Source: Luteococcus sp038433135 (lineage in GTDB: Bacteria; Actinomycetota; Actinomycetes; Propionibacteriales; Propionibacteriaceae). From it: a DNA stretch of 64,000 nucleotides. Below are positions 42,000 through 50,027 of the stretch, in pieces (the stretch's first letter is position 1; each line of letters begins with the position of its first letter). The notes beneath the pieces are model-generated. The model ran no database searches. It was not told the origin of the DNA and was given only the letters and a program-made list of their open reading frames with translations. A program made the translations under genes and the position numbers. The stretch spans positions 1-64,000 of the forward strand of contig NZ_JBCDMV010000018.1 of assembly GCF_038433135.1 (NCBI RefSeq), written 5' to 3'.

Positions 42000-42860
42000 G
42001 TGACTGCGGAACGCATTGACGGCAAGGCCGTCGCCGCCCAGATCAAGAGTGAGCTCAAGGTGCGGGTCGACGCGCTGCGCGCCCGCGGCGTGGTGCCCGG
42101 GCTCGGCACGGTGCTGGTCGGTTCGGACCCCGGCAGCCAGATCTACGTCGGCGGCAAACACAAGGACTGCGCCCAGGTGGGCATCGAGTCCATCCGGGTG
42201 GACCTGCCGGAGGACACCACCCCCGCGCAGCTCGACGAGGCGATCCAGGCGCTCAACGAGAACCCGGCCTGCACCGGCTACATCGTGCAGCTACCGCTGC
42301 CCAAGCACCTGGATGAGCACCGCGCGCTGGCGCTGATCGACCCGGACAAGGATGCCGACGGCCTGGCCCCGGCCAGCCTGGGCAAGCTGGTGTTGACCGA
42401 GCCCGGCCCGCTGCCCTGCACCCCGCGGGGCATCGTGGAACTGCTGCGTCGCTACGACGTGCCGCTGGCCGGCGCCGAGGTCTGCATCGTGGGCCGGGGA
42501 ACCACCGTCGGGCGCCCGCTGTCGCTGCTGCTGACCCGCAAGAGCGAGAACTGCACCGTGATCCAGTGCCACACCGGCACCAAGGATCTGGCGGCGCACA
42601 CCCGTGAGGCGGACATCGTGGTGGCGGCCGTCGGCCGGGCCGCTTTCCTCACCGCGGACATGGTCAAGCCGGGGGCCGTCGTGGTCGACGTCGGCGTCAG
42701 CCGAGTGGACGGAAAGCCGGTCGGCGACGTGGCCGCCGACGTCTGGGAGGTGGCCGGAATGGTCACCCCGAACCCCGGCGGCGTCGGCCCAATGACCCGG
42801 GCGATGCTGCTGTCCAATGTGGTGGACCGGGGCGAACAACTGGCCGGTATCAAGGCCTGA
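42000..42860 (+). CDS. folD: methylene-THF dehydrogenase/methenyl-THF cyclohydrolase
   Basis: A 286-residue bifunctional enzyme interconverting 5,10-methylene-THF and 10-formyl-THF, the cofactor consumed by PurN and PurH. Signatures are YVGGKHKDCAQVGI (catalytic Lys region; Tyr-x3-Lys), GYIVQLPLPKHLDEH, PDKDADGL, and the Rossmann motif VCIVGRGTTVGRPLSLLL. The C-terminal TPNPGGVGPMTRAMLL is also present. GTG 42000 is chosen because GAAGGAGGAGAGA is directly upstream; the longer ORF from 41931 is rejected. A TAGGCT -10 at 41972-41977 gives a short leader. DUF3017 follows 5 bases later. Confidence 0.97.
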   Translation: MTAERIDGKAVAAQIKSELKVRVDALRARGVVPGLGTVLVGSDPGSQIYVGGKHKDCAQVGIESIRVDLPEDTTPAQLDEAIQALNENPACTGYIVQLPLPKHLDEHRALALIDPDKDADGLAPASLGKLVLTEPGPLPCTPRGIVELLRRYDVPLAGAEVCIVGRGTTVGRPLSLLLTRKSENCTVIQCHTGTKDLAAHTREADIVVAAVGRAAFLTADMVKPGAVVVDVGVSRVDGKPVGDVAADVWEVAGMVTPNPGGVGPMTRAMLLSNVVDRGEQLAGIKA

Positions 42861-42865
42861 GACGG

Positions 42866-43207
42866 ATGGGTTCAAGCACCGAGCAGCACGAACGGGACAC
42901 GGCGCTGGCCAAGGCGCGTGCCCTGGCCAGCGGCCGCACCCTGAACCAGTGGCCTCTGGCCGCGGTGCTGCTTTGCCTGGCCGTCTCGCTCGGCATCACC
43001 GCGACGGGGCACTGGCGGCGGGGCGCCTTCGCGATCGGCTGCAGCGTGCTGCTTGGCGGAATCCTGCGGATGGTGCTGCCCAACCGGGTGGCCGGGCTCT
43101 TGGCGGTGCGGCAACGCTGGTTCGACGTTGCGCTGCTGCTGATCGTCGGTGGCGCGATCCTGGGGCTGACCCTGGTGGTGCCGCACTCCAAGCCCGGCCT
43201 GGGTTGA
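42866..43207 (+). CDS. DUF3017 small membrane protein
   Basis: A 113-residue protein with a charged N-terminus and three hydrophobic helices (PLAAVLLCLAVSLGITATG, FAIGCSVLLGGILRMVLP, WFDVALLLIVGGAILGLTLVV). DUF3017 genes typically lie directly after folD in actinobacteria and before mdh, as here. The role is unknown. It starts 5 bases after folD, so it is cotranscribed and possibly coupled. A hairpin at 43264 separates it from convergent mdh. Confidence 0.85.
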   Translation: MGSSTEQHERDTALAKARALASGRTLNQWPLAAVLLCLAVSLGITATGHWRRGAFAIGCSVLLGGILRMVLPNRVAGLLAVRQRWFDVALLLIVGGAILGLTLVVPHSKPGLG

Positions 43208-43263
43208 GCCCGCTCGCTGGGCAGTCATCCCAGATCCTGCCCAGCGCCCATCCAGAACGACGA

Positions 43264-43296
43264 CGTGGCCGCCACCCCGATCGGGTGGCGACCACG
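43264..43296. terminator. terminator between DUF3017 and mdh
   Basis: CGTGG plus CGCCACCC pair with GGGTGGCG plus CCACG across one C/A mismatch, with a five-base loop. It lies between two convergent genes. Confidence 0.7.
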
Positions 43297-43325
43297 CTGT
43301 GTATGCTGGCAGATCCGGTGGTGGA

Positions 43326-44312
43326 TCAGATCAGGCCGAGCTCCTTGACGGCGTCGCGCTCCTCCTGGAGTTCCTTGACCGACGCGTCGATCCTGGCGCG
43401 GCTGAACTCGTTGATCTCCAGGCCCTGGACGATCTCCCAGTTGCCGTCCTTATGGCGGACCGGGAAGGACGAGATGAGGCCCTCGGGCACGCCGTAGGAA
43501 CCGTCAGAGCACACGCCGAGGCTGGTCCAGTCGCTGCCGACGGTGCCCAGCTCCCAGTCGTGCATGCAGGAGGCGGTGGCATTGGCGGCCGACGCGCGGC
43601 TGGACAGGCCGGTCGCGTCGATGATCTCGGCGCCGCGCTTGGCAACCTTTGGGATGAAGGTGTTCTTGACCCACTCGTTGTCGTTGATGGCCTCGAGGAC
43701 GGGCTTGCCGTCGACGGTGGCGTGGAAGAGATCCGGGTACATGGTGCTGGAGTGGTTGCCCCAGATGGTCAGGTGCTCGATGTGGCGGGTGGTGACGCCC
43801 AGCTTCTTGGCAACCTGGGCCTTCGACCGGTCGAGGTCGAGGCGGGTCAGGGCGCCGAAGCGCTCATTGGGGATGTCGGGCGCATTGTTCATGGCGATCA
43901 GCGCATTGGTGTTGGCCGGGTTTCCGGTCACCAGCACGCGGATGTCGTCGGCAGCCACCTTGTTGAGGGCCTTGCCCTGGGCGGTGAAGATACGGCCATT
44001 GGCGCTCAGCAGGTCGCCGCGCTCCATGCCGGCCTTGCGCGGGAAGGCGCCGACCAGCATGGCGATGTTGGCCCCGTCGAAGATCTTCTCGGGATCGTCG
44101 CCGATCTCGACATTCTTCAGGTTCGGGAAGGCGCAGTCGTCCAGCTCCATCACGACGCCTTCAAGGGCCTTCATGGCGTGCGGGATCTCCAGCAGCCGAA
44201 GTTCGATCGGGGTGTCACCCAGCACCGCGCCGCTGGCGATGCGGAACAACAGGCTGTAGCAGATCTGGCCGGCGGCGCCGGTCACTGCAACCTTGATGGG
44301 GGTCTGCTTCAC
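43326..44312 (-). CDS. mdh: malate dehydrogenase
   Basis: A 328-residue NAD-dependent malate dehydrogenase of the group with the N-terminal motif VAVTGAAGQICYSLLFRIASG. It interconverts malate and oxaloacetate in the TCA cycle. Visible sites are the substrate-binding Arg in GAFPRKAGMERGDLL, VTGNPANTNALIA, TRLDLDRSKAQ and the catalytic His in IWGNHSSTMYPD. The length and the split LRLLEIPHAMKALEGVVMELDDC motif fit the cytosolic-type MDH of actinobacteria. GTG 44312 has GGGAGAGACC upstream. It is monocistronic and convergent with folD-DUF3017. Confidence 0.97.
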   Translation of the reverse strand: MKQTPIKVAVTGAAGQICYSLLFRIASGAVLGDTPIELRLLEIPHAMKALEGVVMELDDCAFPNLKNVEIGDDPEKIFDGANIAMLVGAFPRKAGMERGDLLSANGRIFTAQGKALNKVAADDIRVLVTGNPANTNALIAMNNAPDIPNERFGALTRLDLDRSKAQVAKKLGVTTRHIEHLTIWGNHSSTMYPDLFHATVDGKPVLEAINDNEWVKNTFIPKVAKRGAEIIDATGLSSRASAANATASCMHDWELGTVGSDWTSLGVCSDGSYGVPEGLISSFPVRHKDGNWEIVQGLEINEFSRARIDASVKELQEERDAVKELGLI

Positions 44313-44663
44313 GGTCTCTCCCTTACTGTGTGTTGGTCTCGCTCCGGATGGAATCTGCCTCGGCGGACGTCTTGGACACTACCGTGTGCCCTTGTCCGCT
44401 GGCCTTCCGGGGTCCCAGTGACCTGATGGCTGTTCCCAGCCAGTCTAGGAGGCAAGCCCCGACGGGGGAAGGGCACCCCTGCTTCACGCACATCCGCCAC
44501 CGGCGCCCTCTGGTGGTCGGACGGTTGTGCGCACCCTTGGTTGATGGATCGCCTGGGTGCGCAGTTCTCGGATTGCGCCAGATCATGTAGGTTGCGCCGG
44601 GTCGCCCTGAGTGGCGTCGTCGGATCACGGCGGGGAGGTGGGGCATGAAGCAGGGGCAAGGGC
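44313..44663 (-). other. intergenic region upstream of mdh
   Basis: This part of the 445-base gap between mdh and actP holds the mdh promoter region. No supportable gene is present. A short plus-strand ORF at 44330 has no ribosome binding site or family resemblance. I could not assign the mdh promoter. Confidence 0.4.
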
Positions 44664-44697
44664 GACGCGGCCGCCTCCCAGGGGAGACGGCCGCGTC
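44664..44697 (-). terminator. terminator of the actP operon
   Basis: GACGCGGCCG pairs with CGGCCGCGTC (10 bp). One mismatch follows, then CTCC with GGAG around a CAGG loop, 60 bases after the actP stop. Confidence 0.8.
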
Positions 44698-44757
44698 GGT
44701 CAGGCGATGCCGGGTTGGGCAGCACCCGGTGCAGCAGGTGATCGGTGCAACAGGCGA

Positions 44758-46410
44758 TCAGTGGGCGACGGCACCCTCGGCGCCCGCGCCGGTCATGGAG
44801 CGAACCTCCATCTCGGTGTACTTCTCCGGGTTGTATTCCTTCGAAGTGATCGAGCCGATCCAGCCGAGGATGAAGCCGATCGGGACGCTCACCAGCGCCG
44901 GGTTGTCCAGCGGGAACCAGGCGAAGTCCGCATTGGGGAACATCGAGGTCTTGGCACCGGACACGGCGGGGGAGAAGGTGATCAGCACCAGGGCGGAGAT
45001 CAGGCCACCGTAGATGGACATCACGGCGCCGCGGGTGTTGAAGCGCTTCCAGTACAGCGAGTACAGGATCGACGGCAGGTTGGCCGAGGCCGCGATGGCG
45101 AAGGCCAGCGCCACCAGGAAGGCGATGTTCTGGCTCTTGGCCGCGATGCCACCGACGATGGCGAGCAGGCCGATCACCACCACGGTGTTGCGGGCCACCT
45201 TGACCTCCCGAGCCGGGTCGGCATTGCCGTCCTTCATGATGGCGTTGTAGATGTCGTGCGCGAAGGAGGCCGACGCGGTGATCGCCAGACCGGCCACCAC
45301 AGCGAGGATCGTCGCGAAGGCGATGCCGGCGATCACGGCCAGGAAGAGCGTTCCGCCCAGACCCTTGCCGGGCAGCCAAAAGGCCAGCGCCGGGGCGGCC
45401 GCATTGGCCTTGCCGGGCAGCGTGTCGACGACGTCGTAGCCCACCAGCCAGGCGACGCCGTAGCCCAGCACCATGGTGAACAGGTAGAAGGCGCCGATCA
45501 GACCGATCGCCCAGGTGACTGAGCGACGGGCCTCCTTGGCCGTGGGGACGGTGTAGAAGCGCATCAGCACGTGCGGCAGGCCAGCGGTGCCCAGCACCAG
45601 GGCGATCGACAGGGAGATGAAGCCCAGCTTGTTGGTGCCGTACTTGCCCATCGGCTTGGTCAGGTCCTTCCAACCAGCCGCATTCGCGGGATCGGCGGCC
45701 TTGAGCGCATCGGCGTGGCGCTGGGCATTGCCGATCAGCGTGGACAGGTTGAAACCGGCCTGGGCCATCACCCAGAAGGTCATGATGCCGGCACCGGCGA
45801 TCAGCAGCACCGCCTTGATCATCTGCACCCAGGTGGTGCCCTTCATGCCACCGATCAGCACGTAGACGATCATCAGCAGGCCCACCAGCACGATCACGAG
45901 GTTCTGCATCATGTCATCGGTCACGCCGAGCAACAGCGAGACCAGGCCACCGGCGCCGGCCATCTGGGCCAGCAGGTAGAAGAAGGAGACGGCCAGGGTG
46001 GAGATGGCCGCAGCCATCCGGACCGGCTTCTCCTGGGTGCGGAAGCTGAGCACGTCGGCCATCGTGTACTTGCCGGTGTTGCGCAGGGGCTCGGCGACCA
46101 ACAGGAGTGCGACGAGCCAGGCGACCAGGAAGCCGATGGAGTAGAGCAGGCCGTCGTAGCCGCTCAGCGCGATGGCTCCGACGATGCCCAGGAAGGAGGC
46201 GGCGGAGAGGTAGTCGCCCGCGATGGCCAGACCATTCTGTCGGCCGTCGAAGGAGGCGCCACCGGTGTAGAAGTCGCTGGCCTTCTTCTTGCCACCCTGG
46301 GAAACGCGGATGACGATGGTCAGGGTGACCACCACGAAGACGGCGAAGATGATGATGTTGGCAATTGGATTGCCGAGCTTGGTCTGCAGCAGGGGCAGGA
46401 AGTGGTTCAT
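44758..46410 (-). CDS. actP: cation/acetate symporter (SSS family, ActP-like)
   Basis: A 550-residue sodium:solute symporter with about 13 membrane helices. Family motifs are SDFYTGGASFDGRQNGLAIAGDYLSAASFLG near the N-terminus, the YVLIGGMKGTTWVQMIKAVLL segment, and GLPHVLMRFYTVPTAKEARRSVTWA. Together with the adjacent DUF485 protein these identify the ActP acetate/glycolate or monocarboxylate transporter. It imports short organic acids with a cation. ATG 46410 overlaps the DUF485 stop by 4 bases. A CRP-like site lies upstream of the operon, consistent with carbon catabolite control. Confidence 0.93.
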   Translation of the reverse strand: MNHFLPLLQTKLGNPIANIIIFAVFVVVTLTIVIRVSQGGKKKASDFYTGGASFDGRQNGLAIAGDYLSAASFLGIVGAIALSGYDGLLYSIGFLVAWLVALLLVAEPLRNTGKYTMADVLSFRTQEKPVRMAAAISTLAVSFFYLLAQMAGAGGLVSLLLGVTDDMMQNLVIVLVGLLMIVYVLIGGMKGTTWVQMIKAVLLIAGAGIMTFWVMAQAGFNLSTLIGNAQRHADALKAADPANAAGWKDLTKPMGKYGTNKLGFISLSIALVLGTAGLPHVLMRFYTVPTAKEARRSVTWAIGLIGAFYLFTMVLGYGVAWLVGYDVVDTLPGKANAAAPALAFWLPGKGLGGTLFLAVIAGIAFATILAVVAGLAITASASFAHDIYNAIMKDGNADPAREVKVARNTVVVIGLLAIVGGIAAKSQNIAFLVALAFAIAASANLPSILYSLYWKRFNTRGAVMSIYGGLISALVLITFSPAVSGAKTSMFPNADFAWFPLDNPALVSVPIGFILGWIGSITSKEYNPEKYTEMEVRSMTGAGAEGAVAH

Positions 46411-46844
46411 CGGGTGCCCTCCAGCTCGGCGCGAATCTTGGAAGCGATCGGGTCAAGGTTCTTGTTCGCGTGGCGGATGTACAGCGCCGTGATCGCGAAG
46501 GTGGTGAGGAACTGCAGCAGGCCGAGGAAGAGGCCAATGGTGACCTCACCGAAGAGCGGCTTGTCCATGAAGCTCACCGCGTAGGTGCTGAGCAGCACAT
46601 AGGCGAAGTACCAGATCAGGAAGGCGGCGCTGAGCGGGAAGGCGAAGTTGCGGAAGCGCTTCTTCAATTCCTGGAACTCGTCCGACGCCTGTACCGCGGC
46701 CAGCTTGGCGTCATCGACGACGTAGGCGTGCGGGCCATCCAGTTCAGGCAGGGGGCTGTGGCTGGGGGGAAGATGACGTTCGGGATCGTCATGGAACTCG
46801 TGAGGCTCATGGGGCTCGGGATGGGCCTGGTGTGATGTTGACAT
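46407..46844 (-). CDS. DUF485 membrane protein with His-rich N-terminus
   Basis: A 145-residue partner of ActP. Residues about 55-145 are the DUF485 domain: FQELKKRFRNFAFPLSAAFLIWYFAYVLLSTYA, then the FGEVTIGLFLGLLQFLTTFAITALYIRHA helix. DUF485 genes almost always precede actP. The first 45 residues are an extension with eight His, many in HPEPHEPHEFH spacing, which could bind metal (inference). ATG 46844 has AGGAGCCCG upstream. It is coupled to actP by ATGA overlap. Its exact role in transport is not established. Confidence 0.88.
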   Translation of the reverse strand: MSTSHQAHPEPHEPHEFHDDPERHLPPSHSPLPELDGPHAYVVDDAKLAAVQASDEFQELKKRFRNFAFPLSAAFLIWYFAYVLLSTYAVSFMDKPLFGEVTIGLFLGLLQFLTTFAITALYIRHANKNLDPIASKIRAELEGTR

Positions 46845-46915
46845 CGGGCTCCTAGCGTCGTTGCTGTTGGCGTATGCCGTCCGGTGGCACAAGCTGGAGC
46901 AAAGCTAACTGCAAA

Positions 46916-46931
46916 TGTGACCCATGTCACT
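46916..46931 (-). promoter_or_regulatory. CRP/GlxR-like operator of the actP operon
   Basis: TGTGA-N6-TCACT, 9 of 10 consensus arm positions, lies 72 bases upstream of the DUF485 start. CRP/GlxR control of acetate uptake is known in actinobacteria. Confidence 0.6.
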
Positions 46932-47032
46932 AGTTTGAACCCCAATTTTTTCACAGCGTGATGAATTCTTTGGTACGGACAACTCCGGGAAAAGGAGGAA
47001 AACCTTTGCCAGCTGGGAAAATGTGGCTCACA

Positions 47033-47884
47033 TCAGCGGAAGATGACGGTACGGCGCTCGTCCAGAAAGACCCGCTTCTCAGCAAAGAGCTTCACCGCTT
47101 CGGTCAGGGTGCGGCTCTCCTCGTCCTGCCCGATCGCCACCAGCTCGGCGGGGGTCTTGGAATGGTCCACCCGCACCACGTTCTGTTCGATGATCGGCCC
47201 CTCGTCCAGGTCACTGGTGACGAAGTGCGCGGTGGCGCCGATCAGCTTCACCCCACGCTGGTGCGCCTGACGGTAGGGATTGGCTCCCTTGAAGCCGGGT
47301 AGGAAGGAGTGGTGGATGTTGATGGCCCGCCCCTCCAGCGCCTCGCAGAGCTCGGGGGAGAGGATCTGCATGTAGCGGGCCAGCACCACCAGCTCGATGT
47401 CGAACTCGTCGACCAGATCCAGGATCCGCTGCTCGAAGGCGGGCTTCGTCTCGGGGGTCACCGGATGGCTCTCGAAGTCGATGCCGTAGAAACCGGCCAG
47501 GTCACCCAGCGTCGGGTGATTGGACAGGATCTTGGGAATCTCCACGTTCAAGTAGCCGCTGCGCTGCCGAAAGAGCAGGTCATTGAGGCAGTGCCCGGCC
47601 TTGGAGGCCAGCACCAGGGTGCGGGTGGGGCGGGCCATCAGGTCAAGCACCCAGTCGGCATCCAGATCCTCGACGACCGGGGCGAGCGCAGCCTCGATCC
47701 CCGCCCGGTCGAGCGCAGTGTCCAACGTGAGCCGGATGAAGAAGCGCCCGCCTTCGGACGAGAACTGCTGGCACTCGACGATGTTGCCGTTGGCCGCCAC
47801 ACAGGCGCCGGAAACGGCGTGCACGATGCCGGGACGGTCATTGCAGGCGATGGTCAGCACCCAGATGTTCTGCTCAGTGGTCAC
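47033..47884 (-). CDS. purU: formyltetrahydrofolate deformylase
   Basis: A 283-residue enzyme hydrolysing 10-formyl-THF to formate and THF, balancing the one-carbon pool used by PurN and PurH. The N-terminal ACT domain (VLTIACNDRPGIVHAVSG) is followed by a PurN-like hydrolase domain. Its catalytic residues are in INIHHSFLPGFKGANPY and the Asp in VTSDLDEGPIIEQ. The FKGANPYRQAHQRGVKLIGATAHF block separates PurU from PurN. GTG 47884 has a TAGTCT -10 box 6 bases upstream. It is monocistronic. Confidence 0.96.
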   Translation of the reverse strand: MTTEQNIWVLTIACNDRPGIVHAVSGACVAANGNIVECQQFSSEGGRFFIRLTLDTALDRAGIEAALAPVVEDLDADWVLDLMARPTRTLVLASKAGHCLNDLLFRQRSGYLNVEIPKILSNHPTLGDLAGFYGIDFESHPVTPETKPAFEQRILDLVDEFDIELVVLARYMQILSPELCEALEGRAINIHHSFLPGFKGANPYRQAHQRGVKLIGATAHFVTSDLDEGPIIEQNVVRVDHSKTPAELVAIGQDEESRTLTEAVKLFAEKRVFLDERRTVIFR

Positions 47885-47890
47885 CGGTCA

Positions 47891-47896
47891 AGACTA
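47891..47896 (-). promoter_or_regulatory. -10 box of purU, probably leaderless
   Basis: TAGTCT on the minus strand lies 6 bases before the GTG at 47884, with no Shine-Dalgarno sequence. Confidence 0.5.
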
Positions 47897-47947
47897 GGGG
47901 ACGGCGAGGGGTGTCCCGGTGGGCGTCCGGCATGGCAGGCTGGTGTC

Positions 47948-48520
47948 ATGACCGACCAGACCCTTCCCGAGGACCTGCAGGACACCCAGTGGAGTGACCA
48001 GGCTCGCCAGGCGCTGCAGCAGCAGGCCGCCGCGGCGATCACCGCGATCCAGGAGTTCACCGACTACCTGGCCGCCTGTCCGGATGAGGATGCCCTCGAC
48101 GTCGAGGAGGCGCTGGAACGCTCCCAGCAGTTGCGGGCCGCGCTGCTGGCCTATGACGACGCGGGATTCGACCTGTCCGGGATGTTCCCGGTCTGCCTGC
48201 CGGACGAAGGGGACGTCGATGACGACGACCTCGATCTGGACGAGGAGGACGACGAGGACGACTACGACGACCTCGACCTGGGCGACGACGAGGACCAGCC
48301 CGAGGCGCGATTCGTCACCCTGGTGGCGCGGTGCGACTACCAGATCACCGGCCTGGAGGGCGACCTGCAGCAGGTGGTGGAATCCCTGATGGGCAAGGAT
48401 CTGGTGCCGATCGAGGGGCTGCAGGAAGTGCGCAAGGCCATGGTGCACATTCCGATGGTGGCGTTGGAGCCCGACGAGGTCTTCGACGAGGACCCCTTCG
48501 GTCTGTTGTTGGACGACTGA
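47948..48520 (+). CDS. hypothetical protein with long acidic linker
   Basis: A 190-residue cytosolic protein that I do not recognise. Residues 1-75 look helical (ARQALQQQAAAAITAIQEFTDYLAA). Residues about 88-118 are almost entirely Asp, Glu and Leu (for example DLDEEDDEDDYDDLDL). Residues 120-190 form a compact segment (FVTLVARCDYQITGLEGDLQQVVESL) with an acidic end (LLLDD). There is no signal peptide or membrane span. ATG 47948 sits 6 bases after a weak CAGGCT -10 and has no Shine-Dalgarno. The next gene, a CNNM-type protein, starts 60 bases later from its own promoter. Confidence 0.75.
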   Translation: MTDQTLPEDLQDTQWSDQARQALQQQAAAAITAIQEFTDYLAACPDEDALDVEEALERSQQLRAALLAYDDAGFDLSGMFPVCLPDEGDVDDDDLDLDEEDDEDDYDDLDLGDDEDQPEARFVTLVARCDYQITGLEGDLQQVVESLMGKDLVPIEGLQEVRKAMVHIPMVALEPDEVFDEDPFGLLLDD

Positions 48521-48568
48521 CCCGGCGCCGGGCAAACCGGCGGAATCGGCGCTGTGGCTGGCGGCAGT

Positions 48569-48574
48569 TATCCT
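48569..48574 (+). promoter_or_regulatory. -10 box of the CNNM/CorC-type gene, probably leaderless
   Basis: TATCCT lies 6 bases before GTG 48581 and 3 before ATG 48578. This favours the GTG as start. Confidence 0.45.
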
Positions 48575-48580
48575 GACATG

Positions 48581-50026
48581 GTGACAGCCACCCAAATCCT
48601 GACCAATGTGGCGCTGATCTTCCTGTTCATCATCATCGGCGGAATCTTCTCCGGGGCCGAGATGGCGCTGGTCAGCCTGCGGGAGAGCCAGATCAAGAAT
48701 CTCTCGAGCCGCGGAAAGCGCGGCGAGGCGATCGCCCGGCTCACGTCGAACCCGAACAATTTCCTGTCCGCCGTGCAGATCGGTGTGACCGTCTCTGGCT
48801 TCCTGTCCGCCTCCTTTGGTGGCGCGACGCTGGCCCCGGCGCTGGCGCCTGCACTCATCGGCTGGGGCGTGCCGTCCAGCGTCGCCAACACCTTGGCGCT
48901 GGTGGCGATCACGGTCGTGATCTCCTACTTCTCCATCGTGCTGGGCGAGCTGACCGCCAAGCGGATCGCCATGCAGCGAGCTGAGGGTTTCGCCATGTCC
49001 GTCGCCCCCCTGGTGGATTCGATTGCCCGTTTTGCCCGGCCGATGATCTGGTTCCTGGGCAAGTCCACCGACGTTGCGGTGCGGCTGCTGGGTGGCGACC
49101 CGAATGCCGCCAAGGAAGAGGTCAGCGACGAAGAGCTCCGCCAGATGGTGGTCGGCTCCCAGACCCTGGGCGCGGAGGAGCGACACATCGTCGACGAGGT
49201 CTTCGAGGCCGGGGAGCGCAGTCTGCGCGAAGTGATGGTGCCGCGCACCGAGGTGGATTTCCTGCCCGGCGACATGCCCGCCTACAAGGCGATTCGCGAG
49301 GTGCAGGGCGCCCCGCACTCCCGCTACCCGGTGACCGACGGCTCCCGTGACCGGATTGTCGGCTTCCTGCACGTGCGTGACCTGATGGACATGGATCCCT
49401 CCACCCGCTCCACCGCCATCAAGCAACTCGTGCGGCCCGTGCTCAGCCTGCCGGACACCGTGCGGGTGCTGCGCGCGTTGACGGACATGCGACGGGCACA
49501 CTCCCACCTGGCCATCGTCCGCGACGAGTACGGCGGCACCGCCGGCATCGTCACTCTGGAGGACCTGGTGGAGGAGTTGATCGGTGACATCACCGACGAG
49601 TACGACCTGCCCCCGGCCGGGATCCACACCCAGCTGAATGACATCGACGGGTTGATGACCCTGGAGGAGTTCGCGGAGAAGTTCGGTTACCTCTTGCCGG
49701 AGGGCCCCTATGACACCGTGGCGGGCTATTTCATGGCCCAGGCCGGCCGACTGCCCGCCCTGGGCGACGAGATCACCGTCGATCTGGAACGTGACCCGGA
49801 CGCGGAGCAGGTCGAGAACCTGCCGGAGAGGTCCGTCGTGGCGTTCACCATCACTGAGCTGGATGGCCGCCGAGCCGCATGGCTGAGCGCCCGGCGCAAG
49901 ACCTCCGAGCCGGAGCACGACCCCCGGGTGGGGCCTCTGGGCGAGGACGATGCGGACGACAAGCGCCCCGTCCTCGACCTGTCCCGGGCGGGTCAGGGTG
50001 TTGGCGCGGATGAGATCGGGAACTGA
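48581..50026 (+). CDS. CNNM transmembrane-domain/CBS protein (hemolysin C/CorC family)
   Basis: A 481-residue membrane protein. The CNNM (DUF21) domain covers about residues 1-190 with spans such as TNVALIFLFIIIGGIFSGAEMALVSL, the LRESQIKNL motif and PNNFLSAVQIGVTVSGFLSA. A CBS pair at about 205-325 includes VMVPRTEVDFLP and VRDEYGGTAGIVTLEDLVEELIGDI. The C-terminal CorC_HlyC domain includes GYFMAQAGRLPALGDEI. Bacterial members export magnesium or related divalent ions. A disordered tail follows. The next gene starts one base after this stop, so the two are cotranscribed. Confidence 0.9.
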   Translation: MTATQILTNVALIFLFIIIGGIFSGAEMALVSLRESQIKNLSSRGKRGEAIARLTSNPNNFLSAVQIGVTVSGFLSASFGGATLAPALAPALIGWGVPSSVANTLALVAITVVISYFSIVLGELTAKRIAMQRAEGFAMSVAPLVDSIARFARPMIWFLGKSTDVAVRLLGGDPNAAKEEVSDEELRQMVVGSQTLGAEERHIVDEVFEAGERSLREVMVPRTEVDFLPGDMPAYKAIREVQGAPHSRYPVTDGSRDRIVGFLHVRDLMDMDPSTRSTAIKQLVRPVLSLPDTVRVLRALTDMRRAHSHLAIVRDEYGGTAGIVTLEDLVEELIGDITDEYDLPPAGIHTQLNDIDGLMTLEEFAEKFGYLLPEGPYDTVAGYFMAQAGRLPALGDEITVDLERDPDAEQVENLPERSVVAFTITELDGRRAAWLSARRKTSEPEHDPRVGPLGEDDADDKRPVLDLSRAGQGVGADEIGN

Positions 50027-50027
50027 G

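Noticed and set aside
44645..45013. Plus-strand ORF with a GGGGAGGTGGGG box, overlapping the end of actP
   Set aside because: It runs antisense to conserved actP codons, has no family resemblance and crosses the actP terminator hairpin.
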